Assembly (NCBI GenBank): GCA_037367405.1 | Contig: JAZKJV010005531.1 | Location: 1 to 64,000 of the forward strand | DNA: 64,000 nt | Reading direction: 5' to 3' | Origin: Ottelia alismoides | Lineage: Eukaryota > Streptophyta > Magnoliopsida > Alismatales > Hydrocharitaceae | Part shown: positions 1-11,307 of the stretch, in pieces | Layout of the letters: each line of letters opens with the position of its first letter | How positions within the stretch are numbered: the stretch's first letter is position 1 | Translations under genes and position numbers: made by a program | Notes under the pieces: model-generated | Told to the model about the DNA's origin: nothing | Seen by the model: only the letters and a program-made list of their open reading frames with translations | Database searches by the model: none

Positions 1-370
1 TGAGATCTGCAAGTTTCATGTTGGACAAAAAGTCAAAAGAGGTCATTTATACAAAAAGGATCTTTTTGGGGGTATTTTAAAGGGATAAAAACACCGCTTT
101 TAGTCTTGAGATTTTTTGTATATTTTATCTCTTTTAAAGGTCAGGAATATTATCGCCAATTAATTAATCTAATTTTTAGGGGTTTTTAAGAAAAATATAA
201 AAATGGAAAATGGTTAGTAATTAAATACAATAAATATAGTATTAATTATACACAGTTTTTATACAATATAATACATATTAAGAACAATGAATTATCAGTG
301 ATTTTTATTGAATTCTTTAAGCAAGGATATTAATAATTTGATTTTAACATGATGAATATAAGATTCATCA
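1..370 (-). mobile_element. LTR fragment (5' end of an LTR, minus strand), cut by the window edge
   Basis: Read on the minus strand from 370, it opens with TGATGAATCTTATATTCATCA, the palindromic LTR start seen at every other LTR of this superfamily in the window. It then runs in parallel, with clear divergence, to the first ~370 bases of the LTRs at 11936 and 16985, including the stretch encoding CCCCTAAAAATTAG and the block ending in the hairpin half TGAGATCTGCAAGTTTCATG at 1-20. The rest of the LTR lies left of the window. Whether it is a solo LTR or belongs to a full element cannot be seen. Confidence 0.8.
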
Positions 371-1767
371 TATGTTTGGCAGATCCTCGCAGGGCTTGCT
401 GAGGTCGTCGGGATTGTATCTAATGGTTGCTCGACGGGGAGGAAGGCAGAGCTAGTTGTTCGGGTGTAGGACTTCTACCCATAGGTGCTAGGCTGGAGGA
501 AGGTGTGATTCAGCGGGGGAACATTGGAGATCGAGGTCGCCTCAACTAGATCGAGTTTCTTTCTCAGGAAGGAGGATCTCCCATCTGGTGGGCAGCACAG
601 GGCATGGTTGGAGTTCATCAAAGGAGGCTGGGTGGCACACCCGGTGGTTGAGGAAGGAATTCGGAGGGTCACGACGGATGGAAGTTGTACGATTGAAGTT
701 GGGCGAGTCAGAAGGTTGTTGTAGAGCATATCCCAAGAATCCACCTCCTCGGGTTTCGCGTAGTGTTTTCCGGAGTCTCGTGGCTACGAGAGCCTGTAAC
801 ACTACGAGGACAATCTTGCTTCCCGAAAAAAGGACCGTTGGAACGACACCCCTTGATATGGCCCAGATAGAAGCAGATCGAGCCAGATCTTCAAACTTGA
901 GGGCTCAGGCGGACACAGATCCAAGTGGAGATCCAGAATTAAATCCGAGAGGGGATCCAGAAGTGGATCTGGTTGGGGGAACGACAGTGGTTCCGTGCGG
1001 GGGTCCCAAATAGGCTTCGTGCTTAGAGCTTGTCGTGGTTCCTTTTGTGGACCAGGGAGCGAGCGAGGCTTCGGTGGACCGGACTCCAGGTGAGGAGCCC
1101 CTCCTTGCAGATGTTGATTCAGGTATGGACCTGAGTCCTCGTACGGGGTCAGTGGAGAGGAACGCCTCGAAGGTCTGCATCGTAGCTGCACAAGCCTCGT
1201 GTTCTAGGGATCTTGGGGTCGCTCATTGGGAGGAACCCAAGCGTGGGGCTGCACTGAGGCAGGAGGAGGACCGAGACGGAGCGGAACGGCATAGAAGTGC
1301 GGCCTGTTCTGAGGAAAGAGGTCCGCATTGGCTTGGTTGAGGGGGAAGCACTGTTGGAGGATATCGAAGCAGTGGGAGGGAAGGCTGCATGGGGGGTTTC
1401 GAGAACAAGGGAGGTGAGAGGAAGCATGTGGACAAGGGAGAGAGGGGGGTATGGAGCAGGTGCCTGAGGCCCCCTATGCTCATGCCTTGAGTCGGCGAGT
1501 GGTTTGGGAACTCGTGGAAATGGTTGGGGGAGGGCCCAAGGTTGGGGGGATCTCGGAGAAGGGGATGGAATCGAGTTTGAGCGAAAGGAGTCGTATGACT
1601 GCTCTCACAGAGCCAGGGGAGAGGCCGGAAACTCTTACGCAACAAATAGAGGATGGTGATTCACCTTGGTGAAAATGGAGTCACTTCAGCCTGCTAGATA
1701 GAGGCTTTGCAGAATGCCTGGGAGTGGTACAATCATAGACAATAGGGATGCCTGACCATGTTGTTAA

Positions 1768-2590
1768 ATGAAGCTGTTGTCATGGAATGTGAGGGTCCTA
1801 GGCCAACCCGAAAAACGCCTGGCGGTCGGGAGGTTAGTTTGGGATGCCAGAGCTGATATATTCATGTTGCAGGAAACGAAACTTTCCGGGATGTTTTCTC
1901 TTCGGGCCATGAGTTGGGGCTTGGGCGAAACTTTGAGATTATGGTATTGGAAGCACAGGGGGCGGTTGGGGGCTGCTCACGGGGTGGAGCAGGGAGGAGT
2001 TTGACAAAGAGGGAGAGTGGAGGTCCACCTTCACACTCTCTATTAGTCTTAAACGGCAATCAGACGAGACATCTTCACAATGACAAATATCTATGGGCCC
2101 ACAGGAAGTGGGAGAAGCACATTAGTTGTGGACCTGGCATATGCATGCATTGAACTTCCTGTTGGATTGTGGCTCTTAGGTGGAAATCTGAACCTCACTT
2201 TGTGGTTGGATGACCTCCCTTAGGGAGGGCAGTAGGGATTTAGGCTGTCACTTTCTTTAAGGTCGTACATACAATGGATCTTACAATTGTGGATGTGGTT
2301 GGGTGTGCGTATACTTGGCGCAATGCTAGATCGAGGTCAAAGTTGGACAGGTTCTTGCTTTCTGTTGAGGGAGTGGAATGATTCCCTCTATTATAGATGT
2401 GGGCGCTTCCGCATGTGCACTCTGACCACATGCATATTCTCTGGTCGTCAGGAAAGGTTAGGAGAGGCAGATTCTTTTTCCCGTTCGAACGCTCGTAGAT
2501 TTTGGAGGATGGCTTCAAGGAGTTGGTCGAGAACATTTGGAGGGAATAGTCCCCCGAGGGTTAGGAGGTTTTCGTCTGGCCTCTAAGCTA
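1768..2590 (+). pseudogene. LINE endonuclease domain remnant
   Basis: The ATG at 1768 opens MKLLSWNVRVLG, the standard start of plant L1 endonucleases (exonuclease-endonuclease-phosphatase fold), in which the N is metal-binding. It is followed about 20 residues later by FMLQETKLSG, containing the conserved catalytic glutamate motif (QETK). This enzyme nicks target DNA to prime reverse transcription. The frame is open only to 2004; after that homology is scattered over frames with many stops. It is inactive. Confidence 0.8.
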
Positions 2591-2724
2591 AGGTTGCTCA
2601 AATCTTTCCTACAAGAGTTACGAAGGGAGGTGAAGTTGAAAAGGAAAGAGAAGAGAGTAGGGTGCAGGAGGGGGTGAGCCATCTAGATGCGTTGGACGAT
2701 TTGAGAGGGTTAGAGTAGGAAGAG

Positions 2725-3346
2725 ATGGAGGAAATATCCAAGTTATTGGAGGATAAAAAAGAAGAGGTGGAATGGAGACAGAAATCCAGGCAAAAGTGGT
2801 TGAAAGATGGGGATGCTAACACTAGATTTTTTCACAACATGGCATCTTGCAGAAGGAGAACGAACCACGTTCACGAGCTTGAGGTAGGAGGGGTGAGGGC
2901 CTTCGGGGAGGCACAATTGGGATGAGCTCTAAGAGGGAACTTCGTGGAGATATCTAGGAGTAGACGTTGGGACCAGTGGGGTTGGCTAGGGAGTGAGTGA
3001 AATCTCTTTCTTCTGTTCATGTTGAGGGGCCGGTGGTGTCATTCACTGAGGAAGAGGTGAAAATAACTATTTGGGGGCTGAATGCTAATGGGGCACCAGG
3101 GCCAAACGGTTTTCCGATTTCCTTTTACAGAGAGTTTTGGGAGCTGGTTAAGACCAAGCGCCTAGAGGTGCTAGATGAATTTAGGGAGGGAAATAGGGGT
3201 TTTGAGAATATTAACAAGGCGATGTTGCTTTTGCTACCAAAGAAAGATCTCCTGGATAGAGTAGATGACTTCAGACCAATCTCTCTCTCCAATGGCATTT
3301 ATCTGATTGTGGCTAAGGTGCTGGTGAATAGACTCAGGAGGGTCAT
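2725..3346 (+). pseudogene. LINE endonuclease/RT linker and N-terminal reverse transcriptase, truncated by LTR insertion
   Basis: 2725-2925 encodes the linker typical of plant LINEs (SRQKWLKDGDANTRFFHNMA). 2997-3346 encodes the start of the reverse transcriptase: a GAPGPNGFPISFYREFW block, then NKAMLLLLPKK, then DFRPISLSNGIYLIVAKVL, all family-typical RT fingers motifs in the right order. The frame changes between the two blocks (stop near 2923). The protein is cut at 3346 by the solo LTR; the codons after 3347 belong to the LTR. The homologous continuation (QSAFIPG...) starts just after 6616. Confidence 0.88.
3342..3346. repeat. Target site duplication GTCAT, left copy (right copy 6612-6616)
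   Basis: GTCAT immediately precedes the LTR terminus TG at 3347. The same five bases immediately follow its terminal CA at 6611. A 5-bp duplication is the normal integration footprint of Ty3/gypsy elements, and removing the LTR plus one copy rejoins the LINE reverse transcriptase. Confidence 0.9.
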
Positions 3347-3848
3347 TGATGAATCTGTGATTCATCACTCTAAAAGTTAAAAATAGAGCCTTGTTCCCGA
3401 GTAAATAGAGGCATATCCCTTTATAATGCATAAATAGCATTCATGCATGCATACATAATACATGCATTTTAGCACTCCATTAGCATTTAAATAAGAAGCC
3501 AAAATCCCTTGTAAATTATCCACTTATCCAAATAACTCTTCCTTATAATATGTACTCCTTAGTTAATAATATAGGGAAGAAAGCCAGAAATCCCCCTTGT
3601 AAAATAACCAATAAAGCCCTAGAACCCCTGGACCATAAAATACCCTTAGCTTCCTTATACAAAATCCAAAATAGGTCTATTCACTTTTAGAATAATACAC
3701 ATTAAAAGACCTTTAAAATGAGACTAATTTCATCCAATTTAGAGCTCGTATGAAAAAGTTGGGTTTTTGGGCCTTTTTGTATACTACATGTATGTATATT
3801 TGTCTTTGTATTTATGTATCATATTTGACCTCATTTCCGTCTTTGGTC

Positions 3849-3893
3849 AACATGAAACTTGTAGATCTCATCGAGATCTACAACTTTCATGTT
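3849..3893. repeat. Conserved U3 hairpin
   Basis: Two 20-base arms (3850-3869 and 3873-3892) pair at 19 of 20 positions around a 3-base loop; the A/T at 3849 and 3893 also pair. The arm reads ACATGAAACTTGTAGATCTC. Equivalent hairpins lie at 8728-8771, 12275-12319, 17323-17366 and 44042-44086, a decayed one at about 33120-33163 (minus), and half of one at 1-22. Confidence 0.8.
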
Positions 3894-4440
3894 TTGAGTT
3901 TTTCCAAATTCGGCCCCCTCTTCTCTCTACCCTTATTTCTTTGTCCAACCAATCACAGCAGGCCACGTGGTGCCATCTGGTTGCGCCACGCGGCCCGCTC
4001 CCCTTGCCCAGGCCGCTGCACCTCTCAGCCATTGGATGGTCTTCCAGATCCAACGGCCAAACCGCCTCCATGTACGCCTTTTCCCTCAACCATAAGATCA
4101 AGTCCCCTTCTTATCTCAATCGCCCGTTCGCGCCTCTTCCTCAGCGCGCCACGTGGCGCTTGTTGTGCCCTTGGATGATGCACTCCATCCCTCCATCTCA
4201 ACCGTTCAGCCCGCCGTGCATCGCATCCCTTCGATCATCCTCAGATCCAATCTCCGCCGCTCGCCAGCGCCCTCTCCTCCGCACGACACGTGGCGCCATC
4301 ACGACCTTCTGATCAAACCACCCCAGATGCCATCCACACCGCTCGCACATACTTTGCCCTCAGTGTGCCACGTGGTCGCTCCGCGGCCCTCAGATTGCTC
4401 CACCTTGATCAGATCTCGCCCTTCCATCCCGCCTTGATCA

Positions 4441-4470
4441 CCACCGTTGGATCACACGATCCAACGGTGG
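4441..4470. repeat. Perfect 13-bp-arm palindrome containing CCGTTGGATC
   Basis: Arms CCACCGTTGGATC (4441-4453) and GATCCAACGGTGG (4458-4470) pair perfectly around ACAC. The same core palindrome recurs in the other LTRs of the window (for example 12812-12835, 17862-17885, 44560-44583, 45871-45892). Confidence 0.85.
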
Positions 4471-4709
4471 AGACTTCGTCTTCCACCTCCAGCGTTCCTC
4501 TCCCACGATCTCCGCCTTGCGGGAGGGGCAGCCCCTTCCTGTTCTCAGCCGCGCTCCCTCCACCGTCGACGAGCACCACCACCTCCACGATGACCCCCAC
4601 TCATCCATCATCTTCGCCAGCCACTCCATCATCCCCGTCGACCTCGAGCGACGTCCCACGAACCCCTTAAACCTTGCTCCATCACCAACCCGAGCTGAGA
4701 CCTCCAACC

Positions 4710-4717
4710 TATAAATA
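4710..4717 (+). promoter_or_regulatory. Putative TATA box of the solo LTR
   Basis: TATAAATA lies at the junction between the U3 and the GC-rich leader. TATA motifs lie at the matching place in the related LTRs (44829-44835, 13086-13092, 18129-18135). Transcription would start about 30 bases downstream. Confidence 0.6.
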
Positions 4718-4953
4718 CTCTCCCGGCCATCGTCGCACCTATCCGCCACCCGTGAGAGATTCCCCAAGCTCGGAGCGTTCTATTAGTGACAGTAATTGCG
4801 CGATTCCTTGAGCGAAGATGGTCATCTTCTCCAGCGAGATCCTCGGGCACCGCCGAGTCGCAGCCCTCCTCCGCCGAGCCGCTGCTTGAGCTCAGGGACT
4901 CACCGCCCCTTCGAGCGATGATCTGGAACTCAATCCCGAGCTCCACACCCCAG

Positions 4954-5260
4954 GTGAACACCTCCATCTTCCTTCGATCTTCATTTTATTTTTCGCTTCG
5001 ATTTCTCACTTTTTATTCGACCTCCATATCCATCCTTTCACCTCGCTTCCACTCCGCCGAGCTCCGCGACGGAGCTCTCATCTTCGCGGTACCTTCTACG
5101 CCCGCCGATGACGCACTTCATCTTCCATCGATCTCCAGCTCTGCCACTTGGCCGGAGCACCATCGCCAGGCCACCTCCGATCCGCTTTAGGCCTCTCTGT
5201 CCTTCGCCACATCTCCACGATTGCACGCACGAGCTTTGGCTATCCTTTTAACCCTTGCAG
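4954..5260 (+). other. Intron-like segment in the LTR leader (307 bases)
   Basis: The boundary CCAG|GTGAAC opens a T-rich stretch that ends CCCTTGCAG|GAACC, preceded by a possible branch site (TTTTAAC, decayed from CTAAC). Similar segments of 275-337 bases lie at the same place in five other LTR copies. Splicing is inferred, not shown. Confidence 0.5.
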
Positions 5261-5440
5261 GAACCTCTTCTTCACTGATCGGAACTTCACCGGAGTCGTC
5301 CTCGAGCTCCATCGCCAGCGACCTCCGACGGCCCTCTCCAGCTCCTGAGACCACCAGCACCTTCGCCGCATCGCCACGCTGCTACTGGGATATCTCCGAC
5401 ACCTCGGAGAGCTTCATCGACACGAGGAGGGACGGGCGGA

Positions 5441-5476
5441 GCCTCCTAAGCCGCCCGAGCCTCCTAAGCCGCCCGA
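5441..5476 (+). repeat. Two tandem copies of an 18-bp GC-rich unit
   Basis: GCCTCCTAAGCCGCCCGA is repeated exactly twice (5441-5458 and 5459-5476) in the leader of the solo LTR. It is a local duplication absent from the 43529 copy. Confidence 0.9.
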
Positions 5477-6634
5477 GCCTAGGCCGACCACATGAGGAGC
5501 ACGTGTGGCCTGGGTAAATTACACAGAGGCCCTCGGGACTTTTTGAAATTACAAAAAGGTCCTTGTGAAGCAGACCCCACGTGAGGAGCACGTGCCTGTG
5601 GAAAAATTGCATATTTGTCCCCTGCATTATAGGTAATTGCATTTAAGTCCCTGTCAGCATATTTCTTTTATGTAATTTGATTTTATTGTATTGCAATTAT
5701 ACCCCTGTCTTTGCACGCATCCCTAGGTCGCATTTTACATCATTTTTGAATTCCAAAAGTTGCATTTTGTTAAGTAACTTGTCCTCTATTTATTGTGCCA
5801 CTTGTCACATTTTTGTAATTACAGTAGATTTTTAAATGAATTAATTGGTTGATTTGTGTAATATTTTGCCCAGTGACACCTTCTAATTTATAATTAATTT
5901 TCTGTGACTCCAAAAATTCCCAAAAATTTGCAGTAACTCTAGGATAGTAAACTCAACCTTGCATAAAATTTTCATGTATTTGCACGCATATCGAGGCCTT
6001 AATAAATTCCTTAGTGATTTTCTTCTTTTAATTTTAATAAATTCATTTCACATTGAAATTAAGGTTTGTCAATTTTCCTAGATTCCGTACCATTAGAACT
6101 ATCTAAGATAATTTTATTTCCTGAAAAAGATGTGATTTGTTATTTATTAAAAATAAATTAGTGAAAATCACCCCGTCTGCATGTTTAATTCACTTTAAAT
6201 TCATTTAGTGTCTAAAAATTCCAAAAAAATTAGGGTAGCTTAGTCTCATCATAATCCATCATCGGGCCAATTTTCATAAATTTTGGACTTCATTTGATAT
6301 CTTAAATTGATTTAAATTTAAATTGGCTTGATATTGCATGTGTCCTGCATAGAAAACAGAAAAAGACCAAAAAAAATAATTCCCCGAAAATCCAACACTT
6401 GATCTTTGCTAAAATTTACCTAAGGAGACAGATGCCTCCCTGAGTTCGACCTTGGACACTACCAAGTAAAAAAAATCACCGCTTGAAATTGACTCAAATC
6501 TAGTTTAAATGGTTTTTGATTAGCCCTCTCGTATCCGACTGCAACGAACGACATCTAACTAATTTGGACATTAACTTGACCGAGTTAACTAAGGGTACGA
6601 GACGGTTATCAGTCATGGACTCCATTTTGCTACA

Positions 6635-8600
6635 TGGACAATCTGCTTTTATACCAGGTTGTTAGATGGTAGAGGGGGTGGTCATGGCAACGGAGATTTG
6701 CATGGAGTGGAGGTGCAAGAACATAAAAGATGTGTTGTGGAAGATCGATTTTGCCAAGGCCTATGATTGCATGGACCAGGGCTTCTTGTGGCATCTCTGA
6801 GGAAAAAAGGCTTCCCAGATTGCTAGATTGCATGGATGAAGAGATGCATCACTACATCATCCTTTACTATCCTCGTGAATGGTAGGCCGGAGGGGGGCTT
6901 CTTCCAACCGTAGAGGGGAGTGTGACAGGGATGCCCCCTTGCTCCCATGTTGTTCATTTTGGTGGTCGAAGCGCTTGCGATCCTCTTCAAGAAAGCGGTG
7001 TATGGGGCTAGTGTGAGGGGTTTCGAATGAGTGATATCTCGGTGCCGCTACTTCAGTATGTAGATGACACAGTTCTCTTTCTAGGAGGTTCAGATGAGAT
7101 GAGCAATAGAGCGGCTCAACTCCTGGACATCTTTAACAACCTTTCTGGAATGTAGATAGATATGCAGAAGTCAGTGATAATCACGTTTGGAATGCAGGAA
7201 GATGAATGGGGTAGGGTAGTGGAGCTGCTTGGTTGTCAGTTGGGGAACTTACTAATCACTTGCCTTAGCCTCCCGTTTGTGGAAGGCAAGCTCAGATTTG
7301 CGGATTGGTATGCGGTGATTTAGAGGTTGGAGTTGAGACTTGGTGGGTGGAAGGCTCTTACTCTGTCTAGGGGCAGGAAGATTTGATTTAGAGGTTGGAG
7401 TTGAGACTTGGTGGGTGGAAGGCTCTTACTCTGTCTAGGGGCAGGAAGATGATCCTGCTTAAGTGTGTGTTGTCGGTCATTCCCACTTTCTTTTTCTCGA
7501 CAAGATTGATGCATGTTGGGGTCAAAAAGAAGATAGAAAAGATGATGAGAAGATTTTTCTGCCAGACGGGAAGTGGCAGAAATCAGGGCTACACCTCGTG
7601 GGATGGGAAGAGATTACCAGACCTCGGGACCAGGGGGCTTGAGGGTCCGGGATGTTAGTTGCATGAACAAGGCTCTACTGGAAAAGTGGGTGGTTCGTAT
7701 TTGGGGCCATCGGAGGACCTGACTACCTGTTTGCTGCGAGAAATCTATGGGGTGAAAGGTAATCTTGTGGCAGGTGTAACCCGATTTGAATCTCCTTTGT
7801 GGCAAGTGGTGCATGAAGTGTTACTGCTTGTGATGCACATGATGAAGCCTAAGGCGGGGGACGGGCGGGGTTTCAGATTTTGGAAGGATGATTGGACATG
7901 TGATGTCACCCTAGAGAGGTGGTTTCCAAGGCCTTTCTCGGTGGTGGCTAGGAAATATGTGGATCTGAGGAGCGCGGCTCAGGACGGGGAATGGAGGCTG
8001 CCATTTACGACGGTCCTTTCGGTTTGCAGGAGGGAGGATTTGGCTCGCTTGCAGGAGGAGATTCCTCCCCCAGAGGAGTTCACCTTGTTTCATGATCACT
8101 TGGCATGGACAAGAACCATATTTTCAGTCGAGCATGCATATGGAGAATTTATAAGGGGAGGCGGGACCCAAGAGATTGATCTTTGCTGGGTTGTGAAGAT
8201 AATATGGGCTAGCAGGATTCCAAATAAGATTAAGGTATTCCTTTGCTGCCTACAAAAACATGTGATCTTTGATAAAGTTAGGAGGGCAAGGATTTTTGGC
8301 TTGCAGGATCTGACTTGGGATAAATGTGGGGAGCAGTCAGAGAACTTGGAACATATCTTCTTCAGTTTTGCGACTTCGGCGAAAATTTGGAATGAGTTGG
8401 CGATCCTGTGGGTGGCTTTTGACAACGAGGTGGGGTTTTAGGAATCGGTGAGGCAAGTATGGAGTAACTCCTCTGACAACGTCGCCAAGGCCTTTGTGGT
8501 GTTTTGGGTGATATGGTTAGCAAGAAATGAGCTCATTTTTAAAAGTCAGTGGTTCTACTCAGAAAATGTGATTTCTCATTGTAGGGCTCTTGCGAGCTTT
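6635..8600 (+). pseudogene. LINE reverse transcriptase (palm/thumb) and C-terminal zf-RVT region, broken
   Basis: Homology runs over several frames. About 6640-6800 reads GQSAFIPGC then VLWKIDFAKAYDCMD, the RT motif with the first catalytic aspartate. 6895-6960 matches the RQGCPLAP-type motif in decayed form. 7048-7080 reads PLQYVDDTVLFLGG, containing the catalytic YVDD box. 7395-7658 reads LGGWKALTLSRGRKMILLKCVLSVIPTFF, the LINE thumb. 7659-8441 carries FWKDDW, VARKYVDL and the C-terminal cysteine/histidine region (RARIFGLQDLTWDKCGEQSENLEHIFF) of the zf-RVT domain. Stops (for example in the GC*MVEG stretch and near 7155) and frameshifts inactivate it. Confidence 0.88.
7317..7452 (+). repeat. 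68-bp direct tandem duplication inside the LINE
   Basis: The block starting GATTTAGAGGTTGG at 7317 and ending AGGAAGAT is repeated almost identically from 7385. It duplicates about 22 codons of the thumb region and shifts the frame. It looks like a recent replication slip in a dead copy. Confidence 0.9.
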
Positions 8601-8703
8601 TGGGATCCATGATCCTTTACTGCTTTTTTTATGTTCTTTTAATTTAATATATAGCACTTGCAGTGACTCCCGCTCTGGGAGCTCACCCTCTTTCCCCTAA
8701 AAA

Positions 8704-11307
8704 ATGACCTATTTTGACTTTGTGATGAACATGAAACTTGTAGATCTCAAAAGACCTACAACTTTCTTGTTTTATACATTTTCATTTGAAGCTTGTAAGT
8801 ATTTGTTTTTTATTCTTCTTTATTTTTTGATTTTTCTCTTTTTTTATTGGGCTACGTGGCGACCCCTTCGCTAGTCACGTGGCATGGCCCTTCTTATCCA
8901 TGCGCCCTCACCCAGCCTTCGACGTGATCGATCTAATCGAATCAGGATTGCACATTTGTGCCTTCTCCGTGGTCGCTTGTTTGGATCCATCAAGCCCATC
9001 TCAATCGCACGTACCTGCCTCCATCATGACCGTTGGATCTCCAGATCCAATTATCATGCTTCATCATCATCCTTCATGCCCCTCCTCTCTCACACAATCG
9101 CCTCACTGACCACCTCTTTTTACCGAATTTCTCCACGTCGGTTTGCCACCTCAGACAACCTACTTATCATTTACCCTATAATCCTCATCCACGCTATCAC
9201 TTCATCTCCCAAGTTCCTCCTCTCATCCATCTGGAAATGGTGGTTAAAACCCTGATGATCCATCATCTTGTAACCGTCATCCACCTCCACAAAACCACCT
9301 TCAGCTCCTCCATTCACGAGGATCTGCCCTTGCATGCGAGAGTTCCAAGCACCCTAGACCTTCCTCGTGATAGGGAGAGCGTGTGATTGAGTGCAAAGAT
9401 AGAGCAAGTCGTTAGTGTGATCCAAGGTGGAACCACCATGTCGCAGCACCTTCACTGAAATTGCTGGAGCTCTGCTCGTAGCTAGAGCATCGAACAACAA
9501 ATCGAGGTTTCCAAACCTCAACCCGATGCCCATTTTCCATCCTCCAATTCTTTCTACGTTCGTCTCCTTCTTCTCCATTTGATCATTTCCTTCATTTCTT
9601 TGCTTCTTTTCATTTATTTCATACACTACCACACCTCGTTGCTTCACTCTGATCACTTCTAGTGTTTTGCCATCACCTCACTGTCTTCACGCAGCCCTCA
9701 TCTTCTTTTCTCCAATTCTTTGTCACCTCCACCACGTCGATCTGTCGCTACCCTCACTAAGGGTGGTGACCCATTTAGGGCTCCATTCCCCTAACTCCAA
9801 TGAGCCCCCAGTTCATCTCTTATCCATTTTTGAAGCTTGGTTTTTGGCTTAGGATTGTGCCTAACCCAACAGGTACTCCGTTCCTTCTTGATTGGCCAGA
9901 ATTCACGAGGCTCGCCGTTCACCGCCTTCGCTACTTCATCGACTAGCAGATCCACGCATCACCATATATTCATCGAAGCTCCAATATCTTCGTGAGGCCT
10001 TCACAAAGGTTCCTGGACCTTCAGGACGAGCGGAGGAGCACATAAGAGAAGTAGCTCCTTTGTCGCAGCTCCGCTAGAGAGCCTCCAATTTTCGAGGAAG
10101 AGGAGCAGCGAATAGGAGTTGTCATTGGATTAGATCACCCCGACATGATCTAATGGTTGAGATCAGATCCTAGCCCTGGAATCGAAACAACGATTCAACC
10201 CTGAGGATCGTGCGGCCTGAGCATAGACGTGAAGCACCACAGAGTGACATGTATCCTTAACCAAAGAAACCGCCTGAGCCTAGTATCATTACGTGGGGCA
10301 GAGCACGCGAGGGAGAATTGTAGGACATGGTATGGACTTCTTATTTGCATTGAGGTCTTCCCATCATGAGAGCAAAGTGTGTGCTGCTTGAAGAAATTGC
10401 AGATAAGCTCTGCTAACTTATTTTATTTATATTTATACCCCCACGTATGGTTATTTGTATATTTGTCGTAGCATCTTGTATATATTGCATTTCAATCCTC
10501 TTTTTGGCCTTTTTGTTTTTGTCATGTTTTTATTACAGTTCAGTCTGACTTCAATGGTTAATATCTTGTGAAGCGTAAAACCAAATGTAATGAAATTGGC
10601 CGTGTTTTAAAGCTTATGTCATGCTCTTTAATGCGATGTAATTAAATCACCGATATGACTTGTGTTAATTGAGTTGAAATTTAGAGAAGTCTATAATTTG
10701 TAAACTTGCTTTAATTATTTCACAAGTGTTTGATTAACTGACCTAATGCATAAATGGACACCCTAATTTGGTTTGCAATTTAATGATAAAATCAGTATAT
10801 TTATACTAAAATTTGTGACGATTATTCATGATTAATTGTGAATTAGGGTGATTAGGTGGATATGAAATGAAAAGTGTTTTGAACTAAATGATGCATTGAG
10901 GACTTAGACCAATAAATGCTAGATCATTGATGATATCTTTAGACCTTTGGATAATGGATAAATATCACTTATAAATCATCAAATTAGGAGCTTAATTGCG
11001 ATTGTTTGTATTTCTATGAGTTTTATGAAGAAACTACTATTGTCATCATTTTGTAGCATTAAAATAAACTGCATAGAAAAGGCTGTAAAAAAAATCATGC
11101 ATTCATTTTGTACATTTGTGCATAGTTTGACATAGGTAGCTCCTTAGATTAGCATGCCACATGTCTTAGGATATAATTAGATAATCTAATTGGTATTGTC
11201 TCTACATTTGACTTTAGACTTATCTAAGAGAAATTGGATCGAGACACTACTCACGGAGATTCTCGCTCGATCTCTGATATACCTGTAATTGACTGTATTA
11301 CAACAAC
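8704..11307 (+). mobile_element. 5'-truncated LTR of the same superfamily, decayed
   Basis: It opens inside U3 with ATGACCTATTTTGACTTTG, matching the stretch before the U3 hairpin in the LTRs at 11936 and 16985, and then shows its own hairpin (8728-8771). It continues with the GC-rich block (CACGTGGC-type motifs, CCGTTGGATC...GATCCAA at 9033-9053), a C/T-rich leader, an acceptor-like CCTAACCCAACAG|GTACT at 9872, and an AT-rich U5-like tail. The first ~330 bases of LTR are missing where the LINE abuts. The right end is uncertain because it runs into a truncated RTE LINE with no visible CA-flank duplication. No gene is visible in it. Confidence 0.65.

Larger units (their letters stand above)
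371..3346 (+). mobile_element. L1-type non-LTR retrotransposon (LINE), 5' portion, decayed
   Basis: This is the left part of an L1-like LINE; the right part resumes at 6617 after a solo LTR insertion. From left to right it holds a GC-rich stretch that may be an ORF1 remnant (about 500-1730, with FFLRKEDLPSGGQ-like residues), the start of an apurinic endonuclease at 1768, the linker rich in charged residues around 2725-2925, and the beginning of the reverse transcriptase at 2997-3346. Many stops and frameshifts interrupt all frames, so it is dead. ORF1 is the weakest assignment: no zinc knuckle was found. Confidence 0.8.
3347..6611 (+). mobile_element. Solo LTR (3265 bp) of an Athila-like Ty3/gypsy element
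   Basis: It starts with TGATGAATCTGTGATTCATCA and ends in TTATCA, is flanked by a perfect GTCAT duplication, and contains no internal domain. It is the same family as the 3642-bp LTR at 43529-47170: both share the first ~550 bases, the U3 hairpin, the GC-rich leader, the block with GGAGACAGATGCCTCCCTGAG (6425 and 46983) and the end. A solo LTR arises by recombination between the two LTRs of a full insertion. It lies inside the LINE reverse transcriptase, so it is younger than the LINE. The U3, TATA box, intron-like segment and U5 are annotated separately. Confidence 0.92.
6617..8703 (+). mobile_element. L1-type LINE, 3' portion
   Basis: The LINE resumes exactly after the GTCAT duplication and runs to a short A-run (8698-8703) that probably marks its 3' end. 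Beyond this the sequence is LTR-like. Together with 371-3346 this gives a LINE of about 5 kb, which is short for a full plant L1 and consistent with a decayed, possibly 5'-truncated copy. Confidence 0.8.

Noticed and set aside
3767..4312. Open frames of 126-181 codons in the solo LTR (also 44542-45063 in the 43529 LTR)
   Set aside because: They lie across U3 and leader in GC-rich DNA, are not preserved in frame between the two copies of the family, and resemble no protein.
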